Assembly (NCBI GenBank): GCA_040217175.1
Contig: JAVJNT010000001.1
Location: 806,001 to 870,000 of the forward strand
Length of the DNA stretch: 64,000 bases
Reading direction: 5' to 3'
Source: Phycisphaerales bacterium
GTDB lineage: Bacteria; Planctomycetota; Phycisphaerae; Phycisphaerales; UBA1924
Part shown: positions 37,993 through 47,604 of the stretch, piece after piece
Numbering within the stretch: the stretch's first letter is position 1
How the letters are laid out: each line of letters starts with the position of its first letter
The notes under the pieces: model-generated
The model's database searches: none
Seen by the model: the letters and a program-made list of their open reading frames with translations, nothing else
Told to the model about the DNA's origin: nothing
Program-made: the position numbers and the translations under genes

Positions 37993-40851
37993 TCACCAAT
38001 CGAGCGGACTGCGCCACGTCCGGGCCATCTCTTCGACGTCGACCGAGGCGTCATCGAGACGCAACGCGCCGGATGCGTCGAGCGTCGCCAGCCGCGTGCA
38101 CCGGACGCCCTCGAACATGCTCGCAACGTGATCTACGTCTTCGGCGGCGACCTCCAGCAGGTATCGACCGGGCAGCTCCTCGAACGGATCGACATCGCCG
38201 AGGCCATCGACGTTCGCACCGATCGGCGCTGCAGGCGTACTTCCGGCAATGAGCATCTCGGCGAGCGCCACGAGCACGCCCCCATCGCTCACGTCGTGGG
38301 CGCTCAGCACGAGGCCCTGCTCGATCGCCTTCGCCACGCCAGCGGCCGCCTTCGGGCCGTGCGCGAGCCGTTGCCAGTCGGCAGATCCATCCACGAGCAC
38401 GATCGCGTTGCCCGCCTGCTTGGCGTCGCTCGTCACGCACTTGTCGATGTCGTGCACGATGCCCAGCCCCGTGATGAGCAGCGTGGGCGGGATGCGGATC
38501 GTCGTGCCGTCGTCGGCGCGGAACTGGTTGTTGAGCGAGTCCTTGCCGCTCACAAAGGGCGTGCGGTAGGCCTTGGCGCCGTCGTAGCAGCCGATAGCAG
38601 CGCGCACGAGGTGGCCCAGGCTCTCGGCGTCTTTCACGCCCGGCCAGCAGAAGTTGTCGAGGATGGCGATGCGGCTGGGGTCCGCCCCGACGCACACGAG
38701 GTTTCGCACGCACTCGTCGATGGCGGCGAGTGCCATGAGGTACGGGTCGCCGCCGATGTCTGGGTCGCCCACGCGCGTCTGCAATCCACAGCCGATCGCC
38801 ACGCCGCGCCCCGTGCCCGGCACCGGCTCGATGACCGACGCATCGCCCGGTCCGCGGCTCGCACCGTCGTCGGCGGGCGGGCCGACCAGCGGCTTGAGCA
38901 CCGTGTTGCCCTGCACCTCGTGGTCGTACTGGCGGACGATCCAGTGCTTGCTCGCGATCGACGGGTGTGCGAGCAGCTTCAGTAGAGCATCGCCGACGTC
39001 GGGTTCGCTGCTGGGCTTGGCCTTCGGTTCCGCTGGCGACCACACCGCCGGCAGCGTCTCGCGCGGGATGCCGCCGTGGACGAACGCCATCGGCAGGCGG
39101 CCGACCTCGTGGTTGCCATAACGCAGAACAAGTTCGGAGTCCGGCGTGCCGAAGTGGCCGAGGTTGGCTAGCTCGACGCCCTCCTCGTCGCAGATGGACT
39201 GGAGTGCCGCGATGTTCTGCTCGGGCACGGCCAGGATCATCCGCTCCTGGGCCTCGCTGATCCAGATCTCGGTGTACGTCAGGCCCGCGTACTTGAGGGG
39301 CGCGCTGGCGAGCTGCACGTCGGCGCCGAGCTTCTCGCCCATCTCGCCGATGGCGCTGCTGAAGCCACCCGCGCCGCAGTCGGTGATGGCGCTGAAGAGC
39401 GGGCGATCGCCCTCGTCGCGCGCCCGGAGGATGGCGTCGAGGACCTTCTTTTCCTCGATCGGGTTGCCGATCTGGACGGCGTGGCTGAACTCGTCGGCGT
39501 GCGTGTCGCTCAGCTCGGCGCTCGAGAACGTCGCGCCGTGGATGCCGTCGCGGCCCGTCCGCCCGCCCAGCGCGATGATGCGGTCGCCTGGTTGTGCTTC
39601 GCCGTCGATCTTGTCCCTGGGGATCAGGCCGATGCAGCCGGCGAAGACCAGCGGGTTGCCGACGTAGCGCGGATCGAAGTCGACCGCACCATTCAGCGTG
39701 GGGATGCCCATGCGGTTGCCGTAGTCTCGCACGCCCGCCACGACCTCGCGCAGCACACGCCGGGGATGGGTGCACCCGGCCGGAACATCTTGGGTGTCCG
39801 GAAGCGCGACGCAGAACACGTCGGTGTTCGCGATCGGCTTAGCGGCCAGACCGGTGCCGATGATGTCGCGGATGCAGCCGCCGATGCCCGTCGCCGCTCC
39901 GCCATAGGGCTCGAGCGCGCTGGGGTGGTTGTGGGTCTCGACCTTGATGCACACGCCGAAATCGTCGTCGAAGGCGACCACGCCCGAGTTGTCGTGGAAG
40001 ATCGAGAGCGTCCAGTCGAGGCCGTCGGCGATCAGCTCGTGCGTAGCGGCGGCGACGGTGCTCTTGAGAAGATTGGCAATCGTGACCGAGCCGTCCGCGT
40101 TGGCAGTCACGCCAGGGCGAGAGACCCAGTTGATGGTGTCATCCTTTGGACCGGTGTAGTGGTAGTCGCTCTTGAGCGTCTTGTGGACGCAGTGCTCGCT
40201 CCAGGTCTGGGCGAGGGTTTCCAGCTCGATGTCGGTCGGCTCGCGGCCGAGCGACTGGTACTGCTGCTGGATGGCCCGCATCTCGCTGAGGCTCAGGAAC
40301 AGGTGCCCCTCGCGGCTGAGGCGTTCGAGGCCGGCGTCGTCGAGGGTGGTGATCTCGACCGAGAGCGGCTTGAATTCGTACGGCTCACCGTGCGGCAGGG
40401 CGTCGGGGTGGAAGGCCCCCTCGTGGAGGGCCTGCACGACCGGATTGAAGAGCAGGCGGGCGGCCATGGCCTTGGCGTCCTCGGCGGCCAGGCCCTCGAG
40501 GTCGTACCGCACGCCGGTGGAGGCCTGCACCTCGACGCCCAGCAACTCACGGACGGCCTCCTCGACGGACTGGGCGGCAGGGTCCATGACGCCGGGGAGG
40601 GGGTGGACCTCGAGCGTGACGCCGGGCTGGCCGTCGCCCTCGGCCAGCGTCTCCGTCACGGGATTCACCAGCAGGGCGCGGGCGATGGCGTCGCGTTGAT
40701 GCTCGGTGAGTTCGCCCTCCAAGAGGTAGACCTTGGCGGTACGGGCGTTGGTGAGGCCCAGCCCGAGGGCCTCGGCCTCTCGCACGAGGCGGCGGGCGCG
40801 GGGGTCGCCGGCATCTTCCAGCGGCCTGACTTCGAAGCGGTGCGTGGGCAT
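37993..40851 (-). CDS. purL: Phosphoribosylformylglycinamidine synthase, PurL with fused PurS-like N-terminus
   Basis: A 952-residue enzyme of purine synthesis (FGAR to FGAM). Residues about 1-190 hold PurS-like segments (NARTAKVYLLEGELTEHQRD, GVRYDLEGLAAEDAKAMAAR), normally a separate small PurS. The PurL core follows, with QTWSEHCVHKTLKSDYHY, KVETHNHPSALEPYGGAATG, DCGAGGFSSAIGEMGEKLGA and FVSGKDSLNNQF. There is no glutaminase domain, so a separate PurQ is expected elsewhere; it is not in this window. ATG 40851 is chosen because the PurS-like similarity begins there. It is divergent from rnhA. Confidence 0.93.
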   Translation of the reverse strand: MPTHRFEVRPLEDAGDPRARRLVREAEALGLGLTNARTAKVYLLEGELTEHQRDAIARALLVNPVTETLAEGDGQPGVTLEVHPLPGVMDPAAQSVEEAVRELLGVEVQASTGVRYDLEGLAAEDAKAMAARLLFNPVVQALHEGAFHPDALPHGEPYEFKPLSVEITTLDDAGLERLSREGHLFLSLSEMRAIQQQYQSLGREPTDIELETLAQTWSEHCVHKTLKSDYHYTGPKDDTINWVSRPGVTANADGSVTIANLLKSTVAAATHELIADGLDWTLSIFHDNSGVVAFDDDFGVCIKVETHNHPSALEPYGGAATGIGGCIRDIIGTGLAAKPIANTDVFCVALPDTQDVPAGCTHPRRVLREVVAGVRDYGNRMGIPTLNGAVDFDPRYVGNPLVFAGCIGLIPRDKIDGEAQPGDRIIALGGRTGRDGIHGATFSSAELSDTHADEFSHAVQIGNPIEEKKVLDAILRARDEGDRPLFSAITDCGAGGFSSAIGEMGEKLGADVQLASAPLKYAGLTYTEIWISEAQERMILAVPEQNIAALQSICDEEGVELANLGHFGTPDSELVLRYGNHEVGRLPMAFVHGGIPRETLPAVWSPAEPKAKPSSEPDVGDALLKLLAHPSIASKHWIVRQYDHEVQGNTVLKPLVGPPADDGASRGPGDASVIEPVPGTGRGVAIGCGLQTRVGDPDIGGDPYLMALAAIDECVRNLVCVGADPSRIAILDNFCWPGVKDAESLGHLVRAAIGCYDGAKAYRTPFVSGKDSLNNQFRADDGTTIRIPPTLLITGLGIVHDIDKCVTSDAKQAGNAIVLVDGSADWQRLAHGPKAAAGVAKAIEQGLVLSAHDVSDGGVLVALAEMLIAGSTPAAPIGANVDGLGDVDPFEELPGRYLLEVAAEDVDHVASMFEGVRCTRLATLDASGALRLDDASVDVEEMARTWRSPLDW

Positions 40852-40923
40852 GGGGGCGATGGTATGGCGGCCGAGCGCGTGGTCCGAGAAGGCCGGCCGC
40901 ACTCGGCCGGGTAGCATGGCCCG

Positions 40924-41385
40924 ATGGCAGGCGATGCGCTCCCGATGGTCGAGATGTACACCGATGGCGCATGCTCGGGCAACCCCGGGCCAGGGGGCTG
41001 GGCGTACATCCTGAGGCATCCATCGTCGGGGTCCGAGAAGACCGGCAGCGGCGGCGAGAAGGCAACCACCAACAACCGCATGGAACTCATGGCCGTGATC
41101 CGAGGGCTCGGGGCGCTGGCCAAGCCCAGCCGCGTCGAGCTGTACTCGGACTCGCAGTACGTGCTCAAGGGCCTGAAGGAGTGGATGGCCTCGTGGAAGA
41201 AGCGGGGCTGGAAGACGGCCAGCAAGCAGCCGGTGAAGAACCAGGACCTGTGGATGCAGCTCGACGAGCTGGTGCAGAAGCACACGCTGAGCTTCCACTG
41301 GGTGCGGGGGCACAACGACCACCCCGAGAACGAGCGTGCCGATGCGCTGGCGGTGGCGGCCCGGGACGAGGCGGCCCGCGGCTAG
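40924..41385 (+). CDS. rnhA: Ribonuclease HI
   Basis: A 153-residue RNase H that removes RNA from RNA-DNA hybrids. The catalytic acids are in place: Asp in [16 protein letters not shown] (D14), Glu in [13 protein letters not shown], Asp in [14 protein letters not shown], and the final Asp in [11 protein letters not shown]. The handle helix ([20 protein letters not shown]) is present, so this is the E. coli-type enzyme of normal length. Confidence 0.95.
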   Translation: MAGDALPMVEMYTDGACSGNPGPGGWAYILRHPSSGSEKTGSGGEKATTNNRMELMAVIRGLGALAKPSRVELYSDSQYVLKGLKEWMASWKKRGWKTASKQPVKNQDLWMQLDELVQKHTLSFHWVRGHNDHPENERADALAVAARDEAARG

Positions 41386-41569
41386 GGCGATAATCGCTTA
41401 CCAATGACACTTTTGGGACGTTGGTTTCGAGCGACGCCGTTACAACCGGCTGTTCTTGCCACGTCCGCCGGCGTGCGCGCGAGAGTGGTGGTCCGATCCC
41501 GACGATGGTGAGCGTTGAGGCCGGCGACGTTCGTTCGGCCACCGGACGCCCGCTGAGGGGGATTTGCGC

Positions 41570-42625
41570 GTGAACCTGCACGACGTACTCAAGGTGGCCC
41601 ACAAGGCCAACGCATCGGATATCCACCTCGTGTCGGGGCAGCCGCCCGTGATGCGCGTCAACCAGGTGATGACGCCGATGGACTTCCCGGTGATCTCGCC
41701 GGCGTCCGGGCGCGCCATCCTGGAGGAGATGGCGCCACCAGAGGCCGTTCAGACGTTCGATCGCCAGAAGGACTCGGACTTCTCGTACGAGATCGAGGGG
41801 CTCAGCCGCTACCGCGTGAACGCACACTTGCAGCGCGGCCAGGTCGGCCTGTGCCTTCGTGCCATCAAGACCAAGGTACCCCCGCTGAGCGCGCTGACGC
41901 TTCCGGAGGTCATCGCTCGCCTGACGTACCTGCCACGCGGCCTCGTACTCGTGACGGGCGACACGGGCTCGGGCAAGTCGACGACCCTCGCCGCCATGAT
42001 CCAGGCGATGAACGAGCGGTACCGCAAGCACATCATCACGCTCGAAGACCCGGTGGAGTACACCTTCGAGAGCGACCACTGCCTGATCGAGCAGCGTGAG
42101 CTGGGCCAGGACATGCCCACCTTCGCGAGCGGCCTGAAGCACGCCCTGCGTCAGGACCCCGACATCGTGCTCGTGGGCGAGATGCGTGACCTTGAGACGA
42201 CGGCCCTGGCCATCAGCGCCGCCGAGACGGGCCACCTCGTGCTCAGCACGCTGCACACCGTGAACGCGAGCCAGACGGTCGAGCGCATCATCGATATGTA
42301 TCCGGCCGGCCAGCAGAACCAGATCCGATCGATGCTGGCCAACACGCTGCAGGCGGTGGTCAGCCAGACGCTGTTCAGTCGCATCGACGAGCCGGGCATG
42401 GTACCGGCGGTCGAGACGCTGCTGTGCACGCCGGCGGTTCGCAACCTGATCCGCGAGAACCGGACGTTCGAGATCCCCAACGTGATCGAGACGAACCGGT
42501 CGATCGGCATGAGCAGCCTGGACGCGTCCATCGCCGAGCTGTACTTCAACGGGATGATCTCGAAGGAAGACGCGGTGGCCCAGGCCGCCTTCCCGGACAA
42601 GCTGGAGCGTCAGCTCGTTGCCTGA
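41570..42625 (+). CDS. pilT: PilT-family twitching motility/secretion ATPase
   Basis: A 351-residue hexameric ATPase of the PilT/GspE superfamily, PilT branch: it has no long N-terminal domain and no zinc cysteines. It opens with LHDVLKVAHKANASDIHLVS, then Walker A GDTGSGKSTTLAAM, the Asp box ITLEDPVEYTFES and Walker B PDIVLVGEMRDLETTALAIS, ending with the AIRNLIR-type region AVRNLIRENRTFEIPNVIET. GTG 41570 has GAGGGGG about 7 nt upstream. PilT normally drives pilus retraction; no PilB extension ATPase is in the window. Confidence 0.92.
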   Translation: MNLHDVLKVAHKANASDIHLVSGQPPVMRVNQVMTPMDFPVISPASGRAILEEMAPPEAVQTFDRQKDSDFSYEIEGLSRYRVNAHLQRGQVGLCLRAIKTKVPPLSALTLPEVIARLTYLPRGLVLVTGDTGSGKSTTLAAMIQAMNERYRKHIITLEDPVEYTFESDHCLIEQRELGQDMPTFASGLKHALRQDPDIVLVGEMRDLETTALAISAAETGHLVLSTLHTVNASQTVERIIDMYPAGQQNQIRSMLANTLQAVVSQTLFSRIDEPGMVPAVETLLCTPAVRNLIRENRTFEIPNVIETNRSIGMSSLDASIAELYFNGMISKEDAVAQAAFPDKLERQLVA

Positions 42626-42674
42626 GTGGTGTAGGACCAGATGGGGCCGTCGGCCCCGAGGGGTGTGAGTCGAG

Positions 42675-43901
42675 ATGCCGAACTATCGCTACCAGGTGCG
42701 GGGCCAGGGAGGCCAGATCCAGGTCGGTGTGCTGTCGGCCGACAGCGTGCAGACCGCGGCCACGGTGCTGCGCAATCAGGGCCTGCACATCCTGGCGGTC
42801 AACCCGGTCGGCGGCGGCATCCAGCGGCAGGCCATCCTGGAGAAGCTGGCCGACCTTAACGCCGGCAAGCCGAATCAGAAGCACGTGCTCGAGTTCACGA
42901 CGCAGCTGGCGGTGATGATCCGCGCCGGCATCAACCTGCGGGCGAGCCTCGAGGGCATCGCCGACCAGACGTCGCACCGCGGCTTCCGCAAGGTCATCGA
43001 GCAGCTCAAGACCGACGTGGAGAGCGGCAAGAGCTTCTCGGAGGCGCTCGCGCGCCATCCCAAGCTTTTCGGACCCTTGTACGTCAACATGGTTCGCGCA
43101 TCGGAGATGGCCGGTTCGTTCAGCCAGATGCTCGACCGCATCGCGGGCTACATCGCCCAGCAGATCGAGACGCGCAAGATGGTCGTGGGCGCGTCGATCT
43201 ATCCCGGCATCATCGGAACCATGGCCGTCGCCGTGACGGTGTTCCTGCTCACCTTCGTGCTGCCGAAGTTCAAGGCGGTGTTCGAGGGCAAGGAGGATGC
43301 GCTGCCGGCCTCGACCAAGTTCCTGATGGGGCTCAGCGAGTTCTTGCAGACGCAGTGGCCCTACATCGTTGCGGGCGTGTTCGGCCTGGGCATGGCGGGC
43401 TTCCTGGCGCTCAAGACCGAGCCCGGCGGGCTGCTGGCCGATCGCCTGAAGCTGACGCTGCCGGTGTTCAAGAACATGTTCCGCTCGCTGTACATCAGCC
43501 GGAGCCTGCACACCAAGGGCCAGCTCATCAACGCTGGCGTGCCCATGCTCGACACGCTCGCCATCACCGGTGACATCTCGGGCAACCGCCTGTACAAGGC
43601 CATGTGGCGCAACGTCTACATGTCGGTGAAGCAGGGCAAGAAGATCGCGCTCCCGCTGAGCAAGACGACGCTGCTGCCGCGGGCCGTCGTTCAGATGATC
43701 TCGGCGGGTGAGGAGTCCGGTAAGCTCGGCGAGGTGCTCGACGAGGTTTCGGTGTATTACGCCAAGCAGCTGAAGGACCAGATCAAGGCGGTCACGAGCC
43801 TGATCGAGCCGGTGATGATCATCGTTATGGGCGGCATTGTCGGCTTCATCGCCATGGCCATCATCCTGCCGATCTTCCGGATGAGCCAGATCGTGAACTG
43901 A
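42675..43901 (+). CDS. pilC: Type IV pilus/type II secretion inner-membrane platform protein (PilC/GspF)
   Basis: A 408-residue platform protein with two T2SF domains. The first has EFTTQLAVMIRAGINLRASL and LARHPKLFGPLYVNMVRASE. Three hydrophobic stretches follow (MAVAVTVFLLTFVLPKFKAV; YIVAGVFGLGMAGFLALK; and the last near IMGGIVGFIAMAIILPIFRM). The second repeat has YISRSLHTKGQLINAGVPML. Length is standard. It is 49 nt after pilT, and the pseudopilin genes follow closely, so this is one operon. Confidence 0.92.
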   Translation: MPNYRYQVRGQGGQIQVGVLSADSVQTAATVLRNQGLHILAVNPVGGGIQRQAILEKLADLNAGKPNQKHVLEFTTQLAVMIRAGINLRASLEGIADQTSHRGFRKVIEQLKTDVESGKSFSEALARHPKLFGPLYVNMVRASEMAGSFSQMLDRIAGYIAQQIETRKMVVGASIYPGIIGTMAVAVTVFLLTFVLPKFKAVFEGKEDALPASTKFLMGLSEFLQTQWPYIVAGVFGLGMAGFLALKTEPGGLLADRLKLTLPVFKNMFRSLYISRSLHTKGQLINAGVPMLDTLAITGDISGNRLYKAMWRNVYMSVKQGKKIALPLSKTTLLPRAVVQMISAGEESGKLGEVLDEVSVYYAKQLKDQIKAVTSLIEPVMIIVMGGIVGFIAMAIILPIFRMSQIVN

Positions 43902-43914
43902 TCCGGCGTTCGGA

Positions 43915-44667
43915 ATGGAGAGTGAAGCTTGGTGGGGCCTGCGGGCCCTGCCGGTGCATTGGAGGTGTTCCTTGGGTCGTTGCCTTCGCCAACGTGCTGG
44001 ACGGGTTCTCGGCCGACGCGCTCGCGGCTTTACGCTGATCGAGACGGCGCTCGCGACGGTGATCATCGGTGTTGGCGTTGTCGCCATCGTCGAGGCGCAT
44101 CAGGCGTTCATGCGCAGCAATCAGTGGTCGACGCACGCGGCGACCGCGACGTTCCTGGGCGGAGAGCTCCGCGAGTTGACCGTGCCGCTGCGGCGTCACG
44201 ATCCGGTGACCGGCCTTCGCATCGCTGGTGGCGACGTAGAGGGCTGGGGCCCCGAGGACGGCGAGGTGCTCGTCGAGGACTTCGACGACCTCGACGACTT
44301 CGACGGTTTGAGCTTTGCGTTCAATGGCACGCCGGGATTCCTCGACGACGATGACCTGCCCGGACCGCTCGATGCATTCGGGCTCGTGATTCCCGAGATC
44401 TTCGAAGATGGTTCGGTCATGCTCGACCCGGACGGCAATCCGGTGCCTATGCAGGGCTGGACGCAGACGGTGCGGGTCGTGAAGGTGCACCCGACGGATC
44501 CGACGCGGGAGTTGGACGTGGACTACTTCGAGCCGCCAGTGGGCGCCTCGGAGGGGATCGCGATCGACGAATTCCCGTTGAAGGTCGAAGTGACGGTGAC
44601 CTACGAGGGTCCGTTCGTGACGGCGCCCACGGAAGTCACGCGTGTCACGTGGATCGTCCCTCGATAG
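43915..44667 (+). CDS. Pseudopilin-like protein
   Basis: A 250-residue protein with a long basic leader and a class III prepilin cleavage site (RRARG|FTLIETALATVIIGVGVV, with Glu at +5). The hydrophobic helix after the cleavage site is typical for assembly into a pseudopilus. The mature part is acidic and Asp-rich (LVEDFDDLDDFDGLSFAFNG, FLDDDDLPGPLDAFGLVIPE), unlike GspH/I/J/K families I recognise. It resembles minor pseudopilins of planctomycete secretion systems in outline only. ATG 43915 leads a 38-residue leader, longer than usual; a start inside it is possible. Confidence 0.75.
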   Translation: MESEAWWGLRALPVHWRCSLGRCLRQRAGRVLGRRARGFTLIETALATVIIGVGVVAIVEAHQAFMRSNQWSTHAATATFLGGELRELTVPLRRHDPVTGLRIAGGDVEGWGPEDGEVLVEDFDDLDDFDGLSFAFNGTPGFLDDDDLPGPLDAFGLVIPEIFEDGSVMLDPDGNPVPMQGWTQTVRVVKVHPTDPTRELDVDYFEPPVGASEGIAIDEFPLKVEVTVTYEGPFVTAPTEVTRVTWIVPR

Positions 44668-44691
44668 CGGGACGACGGAAGGACTGTGATG

Positions 44692-47604
44692 ATGAAGGCA
44701 CCCCGAACGCTCGCTCGCCGAGGACGCCGACGCATCGGCCCGCGCCGCCGCGGCGTGGTTTCGGTGCTCTCGATGATGTTCCTGATCTTGTTTGGCTCGC
44801 TGGCCGCGGCCATGGCCGTGGTGAGCCAGGGCAACCTGCGGACGGCCGCCGCGCACCTGCACGTCAGCCGGGCGATGAGTTCGGCCGAGACGGGGCTGGC
44901 GATCGCCGAGGAGCGGCTGGATCTCGCCGCGACTCGATTCATCATCGATCGGGGCCAGATCGACGCCGACCTGGGCGAAGACTTGTGGCTGGGCACCATC
45001 CCCGCGGACGTCGACACGGTCGTGCGGACGCTGCCCAGCGGCGACGTGCCTACGGGCGTCGCGAACGCTCTGGCCATCATCCATGACGAGGACCTGAACA
45101 CGATCGACATCGACGGCATCTCTGACCCCACGCTGGGGGCCGCGCCGGTCGACGTCGACCTGACGCTCTATGCCGAGGAGAACTGGCTGTTCACGCCTGC
45201 CGTCGGGCTGATCGAGCAGGATCCCGATCTCGATCCGCGGGGCCAGGCCTATCAGATTACGTATGCGCCGCTCGCCAACGGCGTCGACGTTCGCATCATC
45301 GTCACCGGTTACGACTTCGATCACCAGCGGGGCGGCGTACCGCTGACGCGGACCATCAGCCGCGACTACCGGATGCTCAAGCGCGTCGAGCACTCGGTCA
45401 TCTCGCCCAACAGGATCATGATCGGCAAGAACGTCATGGTCGACGGTGATCTCGGATCGACGTTCACCGATCTGACGTTCACGCACGGCGACCCGATGCT
45501 GCTACGGTCGGACTTCCGGCACTTGGACGAGGACCTGGACGCCAGGCTGGACGCCCTCAACAACAACATCGCGGACTTCGACATCGACAACGACAACCGC
45601 CTTCGCGCGGGCCACCCCGACGAAGGACTGGGTTCGGGGCTGGACATCGACGGCGACGGTACCCCCGACGAGACGGCGCTCGACGTCAACGGCGACGGCT
45701 ACATCGACGAGTTCGATCTCTTCCTGGCGTTCTACGACACGAACGACGATGGACGCGTCGCGCTTTCTGATGACCTGCGGGCAGGCACGCCCGGCGAGTT
45801 TGCGACCGCAGAGTTCGTTGACGGCTCCGGCCGCGGCGTGGACGACGCACTCGCGTTGCTCATCGACAGCGCCAAGCCCGACCGCAATCGCAACGGCGTA
45901 TCGGGTTTCGTCGACGTCAACGGCGATGGCGTGTGGCAGCCCGGGGATGAGCCGCTGCGAGACGTGGATCCCTATTCGAGCCTGTTCGCTGACCAAGTGC
46001 TGGGCTACCGGGATGGATTCATCGATGCCCGGGACCTGTACCGCAAGGTCGACGGCACCCTGAGCTTCCGCGCGACGCGGGGCGCGTGGGAGAGCCTGCA
46101 GGGACCGGTCGTGGAACGGCTCCGCGGCCCGATCGATCCGGACGATGATCCGGCGATGACGTTCGACGCATCCGAGGACGACCTGCCCGAGCTGACGACG
46201 GATCGCTTCACCAAGGCCAAAGACCAGATCGCGGCCGGCGCCGACGATGGAGAGCCGTTCTGGACGCAGGTTGCGCAGAACCTCGGCCTGGGTGGCCCGG
46301 GCGACCTGGTCGGCTACGAAGAGCCGGCGTCCGACCCCGAGGCACCGCAGTACTTCCGCGTGGATCCCGATGCGGACGGCGACGGTCGCCCCGACAACTG
46401 GGACACGGCGTACTTCGAGAAGTCGCCCTTCAACAGCCCGAACTTCACGGACTGGTACTACCGACCCGTGTTCGTGAACATGACGTTCAAGGACGCCGTT
46501 CTCGAGCAGGGTCTCAATGCGCTGTTCATCAACTGCACGTTCGTGGGCATCACGTACGTCCGTACTGAGTCCAACAACGAGCACCTGAACTGGGCCCTGT
46601 ACGGCAAGATGAGCTTCGACTCGGACCTGGGTCGTCCGCAGCCCGACGCCCCGAGGATCGAGATTACGACGGTGGCGGAGCTGCCCGATGACATCCTGCC
46701 CGCGACGGCGTTGCCGCCCGAGCAGGGGTTCTTCATTCCGATGGATCCGTTCACGCAGGCACTCGACAAGGCGGACTTCCGCAAGACGGCGCGTCCGGTG
46801 AACTTCGATGATCTGCTGGATCCGATCGTCATCGATGGCCGCCGCGTCACCGACACCAAGATGGTGTCGAACAACATCCGATTCCACGACTGCATGTTCA
46901 TCGGATCGATCGTGAGCGATACGCCGCTGCAGTACACGCCGACGCGCAACAAGCTGCAGTACACGGGCGCCACGCGGTTCTTGCGTGAGCATCCCGACCC
47001 CGACAAGCAGTCGGACGAGCGGTATCGCCCTGACAGCGATGACGAGGAACTCATCGATCTGTCGAGCATGATGCTGCCCGGCTATTCGGTCGACCTTGGC
47101 ACCTTCAACAGCCCGCCCACGCAGGACGTCCAGCTCGGCGGCGTGGTCGTGGCCGGCGTCATGGATATCCGTGGCAACGCGGCCATCGACGGCGCCCTGT
47201 TGATGACCTTCAAGCCCATGCCCGGCGAGCCACCGCTGGTCGACCAGTTCGGCGTGCCCGTGGGCAACCCCGCGATGTTCAACACTACCTTGGGCTACTT
47301 CGGGCCCGAGGACGGCGACGAGGAATCGCTCGACCCGACCACGCTGCCCGAGATGATGGCCGAGGACCCGATCACCGGCGAGATGCGCATGCAGAAGATC
47401 GTCGGCTACGACACCGACGGCGACGGGCTGGCCGACATCGCTCACGATGACCCGGACATCCCGGCCGAAGCCGTTCCCGTTCCGTTCTACGGCTATGGCC
47501 GGGTGAACCTGCGATTCAACCCCGACATGGTGCTGCCCGATGGCATCATGCTGCCGATGCAGGTACGTGTCATGCCCGGCTCGTACCAGGAGGGTCGACC
47601 GTGA
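44692..47604 (+). CDS. Large PilX-like pilus-assembly protein with calcium-binding loops
   Basis: A 970-residue protein. A very basic leader is followed by one hydrophobic helix (VVSVLSMMFLILFGSLAAAM), as in PilX-N/GspK-like proteins, but without a consensus FTLIE cleavage site. About eight EF-hand or dockerin-type loops occur between residues about 290 and 920, for instance DIDGDGTPDE, DVNGDGYIDEFD, DTNDDGRVALSDD, DVNGDGVWQPGD, DPDADGDGRPD and DTDGDGLADIAHD. A large part is rich in beta segments. It could be a tip adhesin or scaffold of the pilus. AAGGA lies 8 nt upstream of ATG 44692; ATG 44689 is equivalent. Confidence 0.72.
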   Translation: MKAPRTLARRGRRRIGPRRRGVVSVLSMMFLILFGSLAAAMAVVSQGNLRTAAAHLHVSRAMSSAETGLAIAEERLDLAATRFIIDRGQIDADLGEDLWLGTIPADVDTVVRTLPSGDVPTGVANALAIIHDEDLNTIDIDGISDPTLGAAPVDVDLTLYAEENWLFTPAVGLIEQDPDLDPRGQAYQITYAPLANGVDVRIIVTGYDFDHQRGGVPLTRTISRDYRMLKRVEHSVISPNRIMIGKNVMVDGDLGSTFTDLTFTHGDPMLLRSDFRHLDEDLDARLDALNNNIADFDIDNDNRLRAGHPDEGLGSGLDIDGDGTPDETALDVNGDGYIDEFDLFLAFYDTNDDGRVALSDDLRAGTPGEFATAEFVDGSGRGVDDALALLIDSAKPDRNRNGVSGFVDVNGDGVWQPGDEPLRDVDPYSSLFADQVLGYRDGFIDARDLYRKVDGTLSFRATRGAWESLQGPVVERLRGPIDPDDDPAMTFDASEDDLPELTTDRFTKAKDQIAAGADDGEPFWTQVAQNLGLGGPGDLVGYEEPASDPEAPQYFRVDPDADGDGRPDNWDTAYFEKSPFNSPNFTDWYYRPVFVNMTFKDAVLEQGLNALFINCTFVGITYVRTESNNEHLNWALYGKMSFDSDLGRPQPDAPRIEITTVAELPDDILPATALPPEQGFFIPMDPFTQALDKADFRKTARPVNFDDLLDPIVIDGRRVTDTKMVSNNIRFHDCMFIGSIVSDTPLQYTPTRNKLQYTGATRFLREHPDPDKQSDERYRPDSDDEELIDLSSMMLPGYSVDLGTFNSPPTQDVQLGGVVVAGVMDIRGNAAIDGALLMTFKPMPGEPPLVDQFGVPVGNPAMFNTTLGYFGPEDGDEESLDPTTLPEMMAEDPITGEMRMQKIVGYDTDGDGLADIAHDDPDIPAEAVPVPFYGYGRVNLRFNPDMVLPDGIMLPMQVRVMPGSYQEGRP

